Assembly (NCBI GenBank): GCA_964424455.1
Contig: CAYRJA010000012.1
Coordinates: forward strand, 1 to 44,383
Reading direction: 5' to 3'
Length of the DNA: 44,383 nt
From: CAYRJA01 sp964424455
GTDB lineage: Bacteria > Bacteroidota > Bacteroidia > Chitinophagales > UBA10324
Shown: in pieces, positions 24,393 through 33,377 of the stretch
Layout of the letters: each line of letters opens with the position of its first letter
Position numbering within the stretch: the first letter of the stretch is position 1
Notes under the pieces: model-generated
Database searches by the model: none
What the model saw: only the letters and a program-made list of their open reading frames with translations
What the model was told of the DNA's origin: nothing
Position numbers and translations under genes: made by a program

Positions 24393-25568
24393 ATGTACGC
24401 CTCACTCGGAGATTTAGTTAAGGATATTTTCGGAGTAAATATTTCTGTACTCTACATCTTCCAGATGTTCGGAATAATGATGGCTCTTTCATTTCTGACA
24501 GCCGCATGGTTGTTAGCAAAAGAGCTGAAGAGAAAAGAAAAGCAAAAGCTTCTTTTTCCTGTTGTGAGGAAAACTTTAGTAGGCGCTCCTGCAACAACTA
24601 TGGAGTTAGTGTTGAGTGCAGCAGGCGGATTTATTCTCGGCTTTAAGGTGATTGGAATTTTTTTCAATCTTACTGCATTCATATACGACCCACAGAGTTT
24701 TATTTTTTCATGGCAGGGCAGTTGGATGGGAGGAATTGCGGTGGGTGCATTGTTCGCTTACTTACGATATGCTGAAAAACAAAAAACAAAATTACCGGAA
24801 CCGAAATGGGAAACTGTAACACTTTACCCTCATCAGTTGGTAGGCGACCTTACGATATATGTAGCAGTTTTCGGATTAATCGGCGCAAAAATTTTTGACA
24901 ACCTTGAACACATTGACTCTTTCCTGCAAGACCCTGTCGGCTCTCTTCTCTCTTTCAGCGGACTTACCTTCTATGGCGGATTAATCTTTGGAGCTGCCGC
25001 AGGAATAATTTATTGTGTAAGAAATAAGTTCTCTGTTACTCATGTTCTGGATGCGGTTGCACCCGCTTTAATTATGGCTTATGGTATTGGGAGAATCGGC
25101 TGCCAGATTGCAGGCGACGGTGATTGGGGAATTGAAAACACAAATCCTAAGCCCGGATGGCTGAGTTTTATGCCCGATTGGTTTTGGGCTTACACTTATC
25201 CTCATAATGTAAACGGCGAAGGTGTACTGATTCCCGGTTGTGTCGGCAAACATTGCGCTGAGCTTCCTGTTCCTGTTTTTCCTACGCCGCTTTATGAGAC
25301 GATAATGTGCTTTATCATTTTTTTATTTCTCTGGAGTATTCGTAAACGATTAAAAATTCCGGGAGTGTTATTCTCCATTTATCTGATATTGAATGGTATC
25401 GAGCGCTTTCTGATAGAGCAAATCCGGGTAAACTCTCGCTACTATTTCTTTGGCATCAGCGCTACTCAGGCTGAAATCATTGCACTTGTAATGATTGTAA
25501 CAGGTGTTGTTGCTGCAATTTATTTCAGCAAAAGGAATAAAGCGACTGTTATCAATCAATCCTCTTAA
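24393..25568 (+). CDS. lgt: Prolipoprotein diacylglyceryl transferase
   Basis: A 391-residue inner-membrane enzyme that transfers diacylglycerol from phosphatidylglycerol to the lipobox cysteine. The Lgt signature is MAYGIGRIGCQIAGDGDWG near residues 228-246, and the conserved C-terminal NGIERFLIEQIRVNSRY follows at about 335-351. I count about eight hydrophobic segments. It is longer than the usual 260-290 residues; the extra length is in the N-terminal half and in a loop around residues 245-300. Starts directly after the mtaB stop with no gap, so the two are translated from one mRNA. Confidence 0.92.
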   Translation: MYASLGDLVKDIFGVNISVLYIFQMFGIMMALSFLTAAWLLAKELKRKEKQKLLFPVVRKTLVGAPATTMELVLSAAGGFILGFKVIGIFFNLTAFIYDPQSFIFSWQGSWMGGIAVGALFAYLRYAEKQKTKLPEPKWETVTLYPHQLVGDLTIYVAVFGLIGAKIFDNLEHIDSFLQDPVGSLLSFSGLTFYGGLIFGAAAGIIYCVRNKFSVTHVLDAVAPALIMAYGIGRIGCQIAGDGDWGIENTNPKPGWLSFMPDWFWAYTYPHNVNGEGVLIPGCVGKHCAELPVPVFPTPLYETIMCFIIFLFLWSIRKRLKIPGVLFSIYLILNGIERFLIEQIRVNSRYYFFGISATQAEIIALVMIVTGVVAAIYFSKRNKATVINQSS

Positions 25569-25592
25569 TACTAAACTTAATAATTATAAAAA

Positions 25593-27092
25593 GTGAATCA
25601 TTCTGAACTGTATAACTCTTATGTAGAGTCAATGCGAAGAATTGCTGATGTGAAATTCTCCATTGCTTTACTTTCATGGGATCAGGAAACCTATCAGCCG
25701 AAATCCGGCGCTGAATTCCGGTCGCAGCAAATCGGAACACTATCCGGCATTGCACACGATATGTTCACGGATGAAAAACTTGGTGATACACTTCATAAAC
25801 TGTCACACACTGATTCACTGACTGCCGAACAGAAAAAGAATGTAAGTGAAACACTGAAAGATTATATCTGCGAGAAAAAGTATCCGACTGAATTTGTAGA
25901 GCGGATGGCGCAGGTAACTTCAAAAACTTTTCAGGCATGGCTAAAATCGAGAGAGGAAAACAGTTTTTCAGTATTCCAGCCGATGCTTGAAACAATGATA
26001 AAGCTGAAAAGAGAAGAAACAGAAATTCTCAGTTACAAAGAACATCCTTACAATGCATTGCTTGATTTGTATGAGCCGGGCGCTAAAACTTCAGATCTCT
26101 CTGTGTTGTTTGAAGAAGTGAAAAAGAATTTAGTGGACTATGTAAAAGAAATTTCTTCCCGCAAACAAGTTCGTACAGATTTTCTTCGCCGTCGTTATCC
26201 GAAAGATAAACAGTGGGATTTCGGAATGGAGTTGCTGAAACAAATGGGATTTGATTTCAATTTAGGGCGACAGGATATTTCTGCGCATCCGTTTACCACT
26301 TCATTCAGTATGCAGGATGTTCGTGTTACAACGCGGATAAATGAAAATGATTTCGGCTCTATGCCGTGGAGTTGTATTCACGAAGGAGGTCATGCGCTAT
26401 ATGAGCAGGGGTTAAGACCTGAGAATTACGGACTACCGGCAGGTGAAGCCATCTCTCTTGGCATACATGAGTCGCAATCGCGGTTATGGGAAAATTTAGT
26501 GGGAAGAAGTCAGAGTTACTGGAATGCAAATTTTCCATTACTGAAAAAATATTTTCCAGCAAATCTTTCAGATGTTACAGTAGAAGAGTTTTACAAAAGT
26601 ATTAACTGTGTAAAGCCCTCGTTGATTCGTGTAGAAGCCGACGAACTTACTTATCATTTTCATATCATGATAAGGTTTGAAATTGAAAAAGGGTTGATGG
26701 ACGGAAGTGTAGCAGTGAAAGATTTACCTTCTATCTGGAATCAGAAATACAAAGATTATATGAATGTAGATGTGCCTTCTGACAAAGAAGGAGTGTTACA
26801 GGATATTCACTGGTCGCACGGAAGCATCGGTTACTTTCCGACTTATTCACTTGGCAGTTTTTATGCAGTTCAATTTTTCAATCAGGCAAAAAAAGAGATG
26901 CCTTCCTTACTTTCTGATATTGAGAACGGTCAATTGCTTCCTCTTCGTGAATGGCTGAGAAAAAATATTCATCAGCATGGCAGATTATATTCAGCTTCAG
27001 AACTCTGTGAAAAAGTAACAGGCGAAAAACTAAGCTTCAGGTGTTTCATGGAGTATGTAAAGCAGAAGTATGATACTATATATTCAAACTAA
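25593..27092 (+). CDS. Carboxypeptidase M32 (Taq type)
   Basis: A 499-residue cytosolic zinc carboxypeptidase of family M32. The metal-binding HEXXH is IHEGGHALYEQG near residues 261-272, with the third ligand in GIHESQSRLWEN (about 291-302). The family's N-terminal helical region (WDQETYQPKSGAEFRSQQIGTLSGIAH) and the conserved EADELTYHFHIMIRFEIEKGLMDG (about 349-372) and HWSHGSIGYFPTYSLGSFYA are present. The start is GTG, 24 bases after lgt. A strong terminator follows. Confidence 0.95.
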   Translation: MNHSELYNSYVESMRRIADVKFSIALLSWDQETYQPKSGAEFRSQQIGTLSGIAHDMFTDEKLGDTLHKLSHTDSLTAEQKKNVSETLKDYICEKKYPTEFVERMAQVTSKTFQAWLKSREENSFSVFQPMLETMIKLKREETEILSYKEHPYNALLDLYEPGAKTSDLSVLFEEVKKNLVDYVKEISSRKQVRTDFLRRRYPKDKQWDFGMELLKQMGFDFNLGRQDISAHPFTTSFSMQDVRVTTRINENDFGSMPWSCIHEGGHALYEQGLRPENYGLPAGEAISLGIHESQSRLWENLVGRSQSYWNANFPLLKKYFPANLSDVTVEEFYKSINCVKPSLIRVEADELTYHFHIMIRFEIEKGLMDGSVAVKDLPSIWNQKYKDYMNVDVPSDKEGVLQDIHWSHGSIGYFPTYSLGSFYAVQFFNQAKKEMPSLLSDIENGQLLPLREWLRKNIHQHGRLYSASELCEKVTGEKLSFRCFMEYVKQKYDTIYSN

Positions 27093-27113
27093 AAACCCTG
27101 ATAAGCTTTTATA

Positions 27114-27148
27114 AAAAAGAGGCGGTCTCAAAAAAACCGCCTCTTTTT
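27114..27148. terminator. Bidirectional intrinsic terminator
   Basis: A 13-base perfect stem: AAAAAGAGGCGGT (27114-27126) pairs with ACCGCCTCTTTTT (27136-27148) around a 9-base loop. Both ends carry A/T runs, so it can stop the M32 gene on the plus strand and the secreted repeat protein on the minus strand. Confidence 0.9.
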
Positions 27149-27167
27149 ATTTTGGTAAGAAAATATC

Positions 27168-28748
27168 TTAATTCTTAATAACTGTAACCGTAAGTGCTGA
27201 TTTTAAAAAACTGTTAGGATCCAGACTACTGCCAATATTTGCGCTTGCAGCATTGGTCGACTGCCACAGTCCATCATCAAATTGTGCCAGCACTTCAATA
27301 GTATGTGATCCGGCAGTAATTAATGTTCCGTCCACAATGAAGGATTGTGTCATTGACCAGTTGCCAATATTTTGTCCGACAGGGCTATTCGCGATTAACA
27401 TAAACTGAGCACCTCCGGTAGGAAGGTAGTTTCCATCTAATCCGATGGCGATATTCAAAGCAGAGAAAGAAGTAGCGGTTGCTCCTAAACTCTGAGCGCC
27501 ACCATAGGTAGAAACAACAACAGTAGCATTTAATGGAAGGTCAATGGTTTGAGTCAGACCCGGAACTAATGTATATAAAGTAGCGGGAGTAACGGCTAAC
27601 TGGGTGGTGTTAAAAGTGGTGGTAGTAGTTACATTGTTAGCTGCCGATGGAATAGTTGAAGGTTCCCATTGGCTGTTTGCACCATTATACTTCAGCACCT
27701 GTCCGTTTGTTGGTGAGGTAGCCGCCACATTCGTGCCCTGAATTTTAGCAACAGTATTTGAAGGCAAAGTTCCGGTAACATCCCCACTAAGGTTTTTGGT
27801 AGATATTACGTTGCTGCCATTGATATTGATACCAGTTCCTGCAGTGTATGTATTGCCACCTGAAGAAGAATTAACAGTAAAGTTGGGATAGGTTCCTGTT
27901 ACAGTTGTTCCACCTGTTCCTGTAAGTGTTACCGGTTGATTAGGCGCTGTATTGGTAATAGTATTTCCGCTGATGCTGATACCGCTTCCTGCAGTGTAGT
28001 TAGTGTTATTATCAGCAGCCGGTTGCCATCTTGAATTGGCAGAATTGTATTTAAGTACCTGTCCGTCTGATGGAGTAGAAGCGGCAATATCTACACCTTG
28101 AATTTTTTTAACAGTAGTTGAAGGAATTGACCCTGTTACATCGCCACCAAGATTTTTAGCAGATATTACATTGCTGCCGTTGATGTCAATCCCTGTTCCT
28201 GCGGTATAAGTACTTCCACCGCTTCCGGTATTATCATTTGCCGGAGCCCATGAAGTTCCGTTGTATTTCAGAACTTGTCCGCTGGTGACTCCGTTAGTGG
28301 ATACATCGCTAAGATCGCCTAAAGTGGGTTGTGTTACAGTTTTTTCAGCCAACAAAGCGTAAGGAACTGAAACCAATTGAGTGGTTCCCATGTCAGCGTA
28401 AGAGCCGCTGAGGTCTGTTTCAATTTTCAGGTAATAGTTTCCTGCAGCCCAATCCACATCAGAAAAATTTGTTTGTGCGCCGCCGGTGCGTGTTCCCTGA
28501 CCGATAACGATATTAAACAAACCAAATTGATTGGTGGTTACTGCATGTGTTTCTTCCCACTGTGTTGTGCCGGTTGATGTTCCTGAAATAACACTTGCTT
28601 TTACATTAAATGACTGGCTCACTACTACGCTGCCGCTTGCATTACGGGCAACTGCCTGATAGTTGATTCCCTGAGGCACCTGTGCCTGAACCTGAAATGA
28701 AAAAATTGAAATCAGTAGAAGAGCAAAAAAAGAAAATTTGAAATTCAT
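27168..28748 (-). CDS. Secreted repeat protein, tail-fibre-like
   Basis: A 526-residue exported protein. A signal peptide ends near VQAQ (residue 22). A conserved N-terminal domain (about 23-135; PQGINYQAVARNASG ... LVSVPYALLAEK) is of a kind common in Bacteroidota surface proteins. The middle (about 140-375) contains three GQVLKYNG...W-P turns and repeated NGSNVIS-KNL-GDVTG blocks, low in charge and rich in Gly, Ser, Thr and Asn, like phage-fibre or collagen-like stalks. The last 140 residues look like a beta-sandwich. I see no T9SS sorting domain; the neighbour upstream has one. Second gene of a two-gene unit; ATG start. Function unknown. Confidence 0.75.
   Translation of the reverse strand: MNFKFSFFALLLISIFSFQVQAQVPQGINYQAVARNASGSVVVSQSFNVKASVISGTSTGTTQWEETHAVTTNQFGLFNIVIGQGTRTGGAQTNFSDVDWAAGNYYLKIETDLSGSYADMGTTQLVSVPYALLAEKTVTQPTLGDLSDVSTNGVTSGQVLKYNGTSWAPANDNTGSGGSTYTAGTGIDINGSNVISAKNLGGDVTGSIPSTTVKKIQGVDIAASTPSDGQVLKYNSANSRWQPAADNNTNYTAGSGISISGNTITNTAPNQPVTLTGTGGTTVTGTYPNFTVNSSSGGNTYTAGTGININGSNVISTKNLSGDVTGTLPSNTVAKIQGTNVAATSPTNGQVLKYNGANSQWEPSTIPSAANNVTTTTTFNTTQLAVTPATLYTLVPGLTQTIDLPLNATVVVSTYGGAQSLGATATSFSALNIAIGLDGNYLPTGGAQFMLIANSPVGQNIGNWSMTQSFIVDGTLITAGSHTIEVLAQFDDGLWQSTNAASANIGSSLDPNSFLKSALTVTVIKN
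27660..27863 (-). repeat. Internal direct repeat, copy 2
   Basis: About 204 bases that recur at 28020-28223 with a 360-base period, inside the secreted repeat protein gene. The copies have drifted in both silent and coding positions, so this is an old duplication of one stalk unit. Confidence 0.7.
28020..28223 (-). repeat. Internal direct repeat, copy 1
   Basis: Partner of the repeat at 27660-27863. Both encode GQVLKYN...W-P followed by KIQG, GDVTG and NGSNVIS blocks. Confidence 0.7.
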
Positions 28749-28771
28749 GAAGGATTGATTTAATAGTGTGA

Positions 28772-29284
28772 TTAATTGGTTTTTGAAATTTTGAATGAAC
28801 GATTCGATGTATTATTCTCACCGGAAGAAACATGAAGGAAATAAATGCCTGCCGGTAATTGACTTATATTAAAGATGATTCTTGCATTATCATTTCTTTG
28901 TTCAAATGTTGAAAAAGGATTAACCTTTCTGCCTAAAACATCTGTCAGCTCATAGAGATAATTGATAGCCGATGCTGACGAGTGAATATCCAGAACCAAC
29001 AAATCGGAAGTGGGATTCGGATAAATATTTACTGTAACATCTGAAAAGAGTGTTTCAATAATACCTGTAGAAATATCTTCCGGCTGCTGGAATCCCTGAG
29101 TCAGTATGTCAGATGAGTTGCCAATGGTTTGCACCACTGCTTCTCCTGTTGTTGCCGAGAAACTGTATCCCGAGCTAACTGTAAAGTTGCCTGTGCTGCC
29201 AATAACAAATCTTTCAATGGATTGACCGAATGAATAGGTTGACAAAAGCAACAAGCCAATGATTGTAATAAATGTATTTCTCAA
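28772..29284 (-). CDS. Small secreted protein with T9SS sorting domain
   Basis: A 170-residue exported protein. A signal peptide ends near YSFGQ (residue 20). A short mature region (about 21-75; FVIGSTGNFTVSSGYSFSATTGEAVVQTI ... LTQGFQQP) matches a small module often found ahead of T9SS domains. The rest (VNIYPNPTSDLLVLDI ... GIYFLHVSSGENN) is the sorting domain, so there is almost no separate cargo. The start is TTG, 20 bases after a TATATTCG box. Translated 23 bases upstream of the tail-fibre-like gene, so the two probably work together at the cell surface. Confidence 0.85.
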   Translation of the reverse strand: MRNTFITIIGLLLLSTYSFGQSIERFVIGSTGNFTVSSGYSFSATTGEAVVQTIGNSSDILTQGFQQPEDISTGIIETLFSDVTVNIYPNPTSDLLVLDIHSSASAINYLYELTDVLGRKVNPFSTFEQRNDNARIIFNISQLPAGIYFLHVSSGENNTSNRSFKISKTN

Positions 29285-29304
29285 AACTGATAATTTAGGG
29301 GGTG

Positions 29305-29312
29305 CGAATATA
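29305..29312 (-). promoter_or_regulatory. Possible -7 box (TATATTCG) for the secreted pair
   Basis: On the minus strand TATATTCG is one mismatch from TAnnTTTG and lies 20 bases before the TTG start at 29284. Confidence 0.4.
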
Positions 29313-29358
29313 GGAGAATTTACAGAACAGGGTTATCTATATTTAAGACAATGTTACC

Positions 29359-30867
29359 CTACGAAGTATGTTCCCATTCAGGGTTTTTCAATCTTTTTTC
29401 TACAAAAAAAATAAAGAATAAAAATCCGGTTAGTAATAACAGATTTACTCCTGCATATAACAGATGACCAACAGAAAGCAATTGTGGAGAAATACTGCTA
29501 CCGACAAAATAAAACAGTAATGCAGCGGCAACATAAATCAGAAATTTCCGGACATCATAAGGTATCGGGTAATAGTACTGACCCTGAAAATAAGAAATTA
29601 CCATCATAGCGGCATAGCAGGCAAGAGTTGCCCATGCAGAACCCATGAATCCGATTTTTGGAATTAGCAGAAAATTTAAACCGAGAGTAATCACTGCACC
29701 AATAAGCGCTATGTATGCGCCAATCCTTGTCTGGTCTGTAAGCTTGTACCAAACAGTCAGGTTGTAATAAACGCCAAGGCACAGATTTGCCATCATCAGA
29801 ATAGGAACTACTGCCAGACCGGAAAAATATCTTTCGTTGATAAAGTATTTTATAACATCAAGAAACAGCAGAATACCAACGAAAATAACTGAACAGACGA
29901 TGATAAAATAATTCATAGTGCGGGCATAAATCTTTTTTGCATCCTTCCGCGCCGACTCATTAAAGAAGAATGGCTCCGCTGCCATTTTATATGCCTGAAC
30001 AAACATGGTCATGATTAAAGAAAGTTTGTAACAGGCTCCGTAAATTCCAATTTGCGCCATTGTGATTTCATGTGAATACGGCAAAAGGAATTTCAGCATG
30101 ATACGATCAAATGTTTCATTAACCATACCTGCCAGCCCGACAATAATAAGCGGCGCTGCATAGCGAAGCATTTTTTTCCATAGTAAAAGATCTGCGTCAT
30201 ATTTCTTATGAATAAAAAATGGAATTAATCCGACAAGTGTTACAAAGCTTGCAATAAGATTGGCTATAAAAACATAACCCACTCCAATCTCTGGATTGTA
30301 AATAGTTGATAGCACGGGTTTCATAAAACTGAAATGCCCTTTCTCTATCACAAGCGGACAGAGAACAAGGAATAAAAAATTCAGTCCGATGTTTACTCCA
30401 ATGTTCAACAACTTGTAAAAGCTGTAAACTTTCGGACGGTTTTCCATTCTTAATTTTCCAAATGGAATAGCACAAAGCGTATCCAGTCCGAGAATCAAAG
30501 CAAACCACCGGATATATTCAGGATGGTTGCTGTACTCCATTGCCACTGCAATCGGGTTAGAAAACAAAACGATAAAGCCGGTAAACAGCAGAGTGGATAT
30601 CAGCAGCGAAAGAAATGCCGTATCAAAAACCCGTTTTTTATTTGGCTCTAAAGAAGCAAAACGGAAATATGCTGTTTCCATTCCATAGGTGAAAACAATA
30701 TTCAGAAAACTGACATAAGCATACAACTCTGTTACAACCCCATAGTCTGCCGGCTGAAACACTGCCGTATGCAACGGGACCAACAGATAATTAAGAAAGC
30801 GTCCGACAATGGTGGTTAAACCATAAATAACAGTTTGTCCGGCTAACTTTTTTACAAGAGGATGCAA
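29359..30867 (-). CDS. Polysaccharide flippase (Wzx/MATE-like)
   Basis: A 502-residue integral membrane protein with about 12-14 hydrophobic segments. The N-terminus (HPLVKKLAGQTVIYGLTTIVGRFLNYLLVPLHTAVF, about residues 2-37) is the polysaccharide biosynthesis/MOP-superfamily pattern of lipid-linked oligosaccharide flippases. A C-terminal paired-helix region (about 350-490) follows. The start is TTG, 17 bases after a TATTTTTG box; no ATG fits the family N-terminus. It would move undecaprenyl-linked repeat units made with the help of the sugar transferase at 19.4-20.8 kb. No polymerase or glycosyltransferase gene adjoins it. Confidence 0.88.
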   Translation of the reverse strand: MHPLVKKLAGQTVIYGLTTIVGRFLNYLLVPLHTAVFQPADYGVVTELYAYVSFLNIVFTYGMETAYFRFASLEPNKKRVFDTAFLSLLISTLLFTGFIVLFSNPIAVAMEYSNHPEYIRWFALILGLDTLCAIPFGKLRMENRPKVYSFYKLLNIGVNIGLNFLFLVLCPLVIEKGHFSFMKPVLSTIYNPEIGVGYVFIANLIASFVTLVGLIPFFIHKKYDADLLLWKKMLRYAAPLIIVGLAGMVNETFDRIMLKFLLPYSHEITMAQIGIYGACYKLSLIMTMFVQAYKMAAEPFFFNESARKDAKKIYARTMNYFIIVCSVIFVGILLFLDVIKYFINERYFSGLAVVPILMMANLCLGVYYNLTVWYKLTDQTRIGAYIALIGAVITLGLNFLLIPKIGFMGSAWATLACYAAMMVISYFQGQYYYPIPYDVRKFLIYVAAALLFYFVGSSISPQLLSVGHLLYAGVNLLLLTGFLFFIFFVEKRLKNPEWEHTS

Positions 30868-30884
30868 AGGAATATTTTCTGGTA

Positions 30885-30892
30885 CAAAAATA
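30885..30892 (-). promoter_or_regulatory. Probable -7 box for the flippase gene (TATTTTTG)
   Basis: On the minus strand TATTTTTG matches TAnnTTTG and supports the TTG start 17 bases downstream. Confidence 0.5.
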
Positions 30893-31023
30893 ATTTTAAA
30901 GAGAATGAACGCTCAAGCAACTATTCACAATGGAGGTAGTAGTTGTTTAGATTAGTAAAGTCTTGCTGAAAGAAATGAATCAGTAGCTACATTCTGTTAA
31001 TAAAGAGTATAATTTTTTTTGTC

Positions 31024-31201
31024 CCAGCAGGGTTACGCTTTTTGCGAACCCCGCGTGTTGGTTGCTGTAACAGTTCATCATCCTCATTTATCCTGTTCAT
31101 TTCTCTCCCGCAGGGTTAATCCTGAGCGGCGTCGCATTGATTGCCGCAGGGGTTATTCCCCAAAGCAAAAAGACCTCACGGGAATTAACCCTGCGGGGGA
31201 G
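31024..31201. repeat. GC-rich inverted and direct repeat cluster
   Basis: Within the 444-base gene-free stretch 30868-31311, four related GC-rich blocks occur: CAGCAGGGTTACGC (31024-31037), CCCGCAGGGTTAATCC (31107-31122), GCCGCAGGGGTTATTCC (31143-31159) and, reversed, GGAATTAACCCTGCGGG (31181-31197). The second and fourth form an inverted repeat of about 20 bases with a 58-base interior. Composition stands out from the A/T-rich flanks. It may be a REP- or MITE-like element or a structured RNA. A TGTAACA motif at 31066 lies within it. The rest of the gap shows only the flippase promoter. Confidence 0.6.
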
Positions 31202-31311
31202 GAATATTAGTATTCCTGTGTGAATCAGGAAATAGATCCATTAATTATTCTGAAAATACTAACAGGTATTCTATAACCGGCGCTTATTTGTAAATACAGT
31301 GGAATTTTTTA

Positions 31312-32031
31312 TCAATTTCCGAATCCGATATTTATGCCTGCCTGCATTATAGGCATTACATAGGGATTCTTTCTCAAGTGAAAGAAATTCTCCAGATCCG
31401 GATCATTAGAAACCTGATTTGTGATATCCCATGTTCCAACAGCAGCGCCAAGTGAACCGTAAAAATCCACCATTGGAATAGTACCCAACTTATAAGATAA
31501 GTGTAACGCCAGTCCTGCTCTTTCACTAATCACTCTGTAATTTCCTTTACCGTCCTTATCAGCAAAAAAATTTCTCTTTGAATACTGAAGCATCAAACCA
31601 AATTTAACGCCTTCGAGCTTATCATCTTTAGTTTCAACATAGTACGAACTAGTGCCGATTGTGCCACTACCTCTGAAATACTTAATAAGATGTACATTAA
31701 ATCCTTTCCAGTAAGGAGTGCCAAACTCTACATTATCATTTGCAATACCCACATCAATTGCTTGTTCATGTTTTTTGTTGTAGTAGGTTCCTCCGATTTC
31801 AAGTCCTCCTCCTTTGGGTCCGAAATAATAAAATTCTCCTCCATAATATTTTCCTCCTTTCTCTCTGAAAAGCCCCCATGGATTATATGCAATGCCAAAA
31901 TGGTTTTTACCATCTCCATCATCGTCTGATGAAACTCGTCTTAATGAATTTGATTTTATCCGGGGAGTAACTGCTGAAACATTGCCGGCAAATAAGAAGC
32001 TGAGGCAAATAAGGATATGTGTACGATTCAT
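31312..32031 (-). CDS. Probable outer-membrane beta-barrel protein
   Basis: A 239-residue protein of unknown function. A signal peptide ends near FAGNVSA (residue 20). After a short Asp-rich linker (SSDDDGDG, about 34-41) the chain shows alternating hydrophobic/polar strands with many Tyr, Gly and Phe (GGKYYGGEFYYFGPKGGGLEIGG split over about residues 60-82, YFRGSGTIGTSSYYVE, AGLALHLSYKLG) and ends in INIGFGN. That pattern fits a small barrel of eight to ten strands. The last residue is Asn rather than the usual aromatic. ATG start. It stands alone between the repeat cluster and the tRNAs. Confidence 0.65.
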   Translation of the reverse strand: MNRTHILICLSFLFAGNVSAVTPRIKSNSLRRVSSDDDGDGKNHFGIAYNPWGLFREKGGKYYGGEFYYFGPKGGGLEIGGTYYNKKHEQAIDVGIANDNVEFGTPYWKGFNVHLIKYFRGSGTIGTSSYYVETKDDKLEGVKFGLMLQYSKRNFFADKDGKGNYRVISERAGLALHLSYKLGTIPMVDFYGSLGAAVGTWDITNQVSNDPDLENFFHLRKNPYVMPIMQAGINIGFGN

Positions 32032-32110
32032 TTATATTTTTTTACAATAATAGAACAAAGTAATGAATTATCAGGATACAGTTGTAAGAATTTGACTGTT
32101 CTGGAAAGTG

Positions 32111-32183
<73 letters not shown>

Positions 32184-32253
32184 AAATCAATTTAAGTATG
32201 AGTTGATTTGGAAATGAAATCCATTTTACCCGTACTGATTTCAAAAAATAAAG

Positions 32254-32327
32254 TCGGGGTGAGTGGACTCGAACCACCGACCTCCACGTCCCGAACGTGG
32301 CACGCTAGCCAACTGCGCTACACCCCG
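32254..32327 (-). tRNA. tRNA-Pro(CGG)
   Basis: Reading the minus strand from 32327: acceptor CGGGGTG/CACCCCG, D arm AGCGCAGTTGGCTAGCGT, anticodon stem CCACG/CGTGG with loop TTCGGGA (anticodon CGG), T arm with GGTTCGAGTCC, discriminator A. No CCA is encoded. It lies 70 bases upstream of tRNA-Thr on the same strand and is probably co-transcribed with it. Confidence 0.96.
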
Positions 32328-32343
32328 AATGATTACGAGCGCA

Positions 32344-32351
32344 CAAAAATA
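32344..32351 (-). promoter_or_regulatory. Probable -7 box for the tRNA pair (TATTTTTG)
   Basis: On the minus strand TATTTTTG matches TAnnTTTG and ends 17 bases before the 5' end of tRNA-Pro. It lies in the 48-base gap after gpsA. Confidence 0.5.
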
Positions 32352-32375
32352 ATCAGCTATTTGTGAGAAGGAAAA

Positions 32376-33374
32376 TTATTTCAGCTTACCTGCTAAAAGC
32401 CGGATTCCCATCACCGGTGAGAATTTCCGGTAGAGGATATTATAAGTGGCTTCTGCAATCAGCATATCTACTTTGTATTTTTTATTCACTTCATATATAC
32501 ATGAGGTGGCATAATAACCTTCTGCAATCATATTCATTTCCATTTGTGCTGACTTTACAGAGTATCCTTTCCCAATCATATTTCCGAAAGTGCGGTTGCG
32601 GCTGAATTGAGAATAAGCTGTAACTAATAAATCACCGAGATAAGCAGAATCCTTAATGTCGCGGTTAATCGGATGAACTGCTTTTACGAAACGGTCAATT
32701 TCTTCTATGGCATTGCTGATCAATACTGCCTGAAAGTTATCTCCGTAACCTAAACCGTTACAGATACCACTGGTAATGGCATAAACATTTTTCAATACGG
32801 CAGAATACTCGGTACCATAGATGTCATCGCTGGTATTTGTTTTAATATAAAAACGAGAAAGCAACTCGGCTACTGTTACAGCAAGCGAATTATTCTGAGA
32901 GGCAATGGTAAGGTAAGAAAGCTTTTCAAGCGCTACTTCTTCCGCATGACACGGTCCGGCAATAACCACAAACTTTTCCAGCTGAAGTTTAAAGTGCCTG
33001 TTAAAAAAATCAGCCATAATCAGATTTTCATCAGGAACCATTCCTTTCACTGCAGAAACAATTACTTTATCTTTTAGGTGTGTCGCAGTTATTTTTGAAA
33101 GTGTTTGCTTTACAAATGCTGACGGAATTGCCACTACTAAAATATCAGATTTGGCAATTACTTTTTCTATGGATGAATTTACTTTTATTAAATCCGGTTC
33201 CAGTTCTACTGAGCTGAGGTATCTTGGATTATGGCGATATTCTAAAATATGCTTTGCAGTTTCCGTCTCACGAATCCACCAGTTAACTTTTTGATTATTC
33301 TCTGTAAGAATTTTTACCAAAGCAGTTGCCCAACTGCCGCCACCCAACATTCCGATATTTAATTCTTCTGCCAT
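32376..33374 (-). CDS. gpsA: Glycerol-3-phosphate dehydrogenase [NAD(P)+]
   Basis: A 332-residue cytosolic enzyme that reduces dihydroxyacetone phosphate to sn-glycerol-3-phosphate, the phospholipid backbone. The N-terminal Rossmann motif is GMLGGGSWATALVKIL (residues 8-23). VVAIPSAFVKQTL, AVKGMVP, AGPCHAEEVA and the catalytic Lys region EYSAVLKNVYAITSGICNGLGYGDN (about 188-212) are all present. ATG start, three bases after the adaptor gene stop, so it is co-transcribed with the TolC/adaptor pair. Its product supplies the acceptor used after PlsX. Confidence 0.95.
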   Translation of the reverse strand: MAEELNIGMLGGGSWATALVKILTENNQKVNWWIRETETAKHILEYRHNPRYLSSVELEPDLIKVNSSIEKVIAKSDILVVAIPSAFVKQTLSKITATHLKDKVIVSAVKGMVPDENLIMADFFNRHFKLQLEKFVVIAGPCHAEEVALEKLSYLTIASQNNSLAVTVAELLSRFYIKTNTSDDIYGTEYSAVLKNVYAITSGICNGLGYGDNFQAVLISNAIEEIDRFVKAVHPINRDIKDSAYLGDLLVTAYSQFSRNRTFGNMIGKGYSVKSAQMEMNMIAEGYYATSCIYEVNKKYKVDMLIAEATYNILYRKFSPVMGIRLLAGKLK

Positions 33375-33377
33375 TCT

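Noticed and set aside
31019..31210. Open frame across the GC-rich repeat cluster
   Set aside because: It follows the repeat structure and lacks any protein-like pattern.
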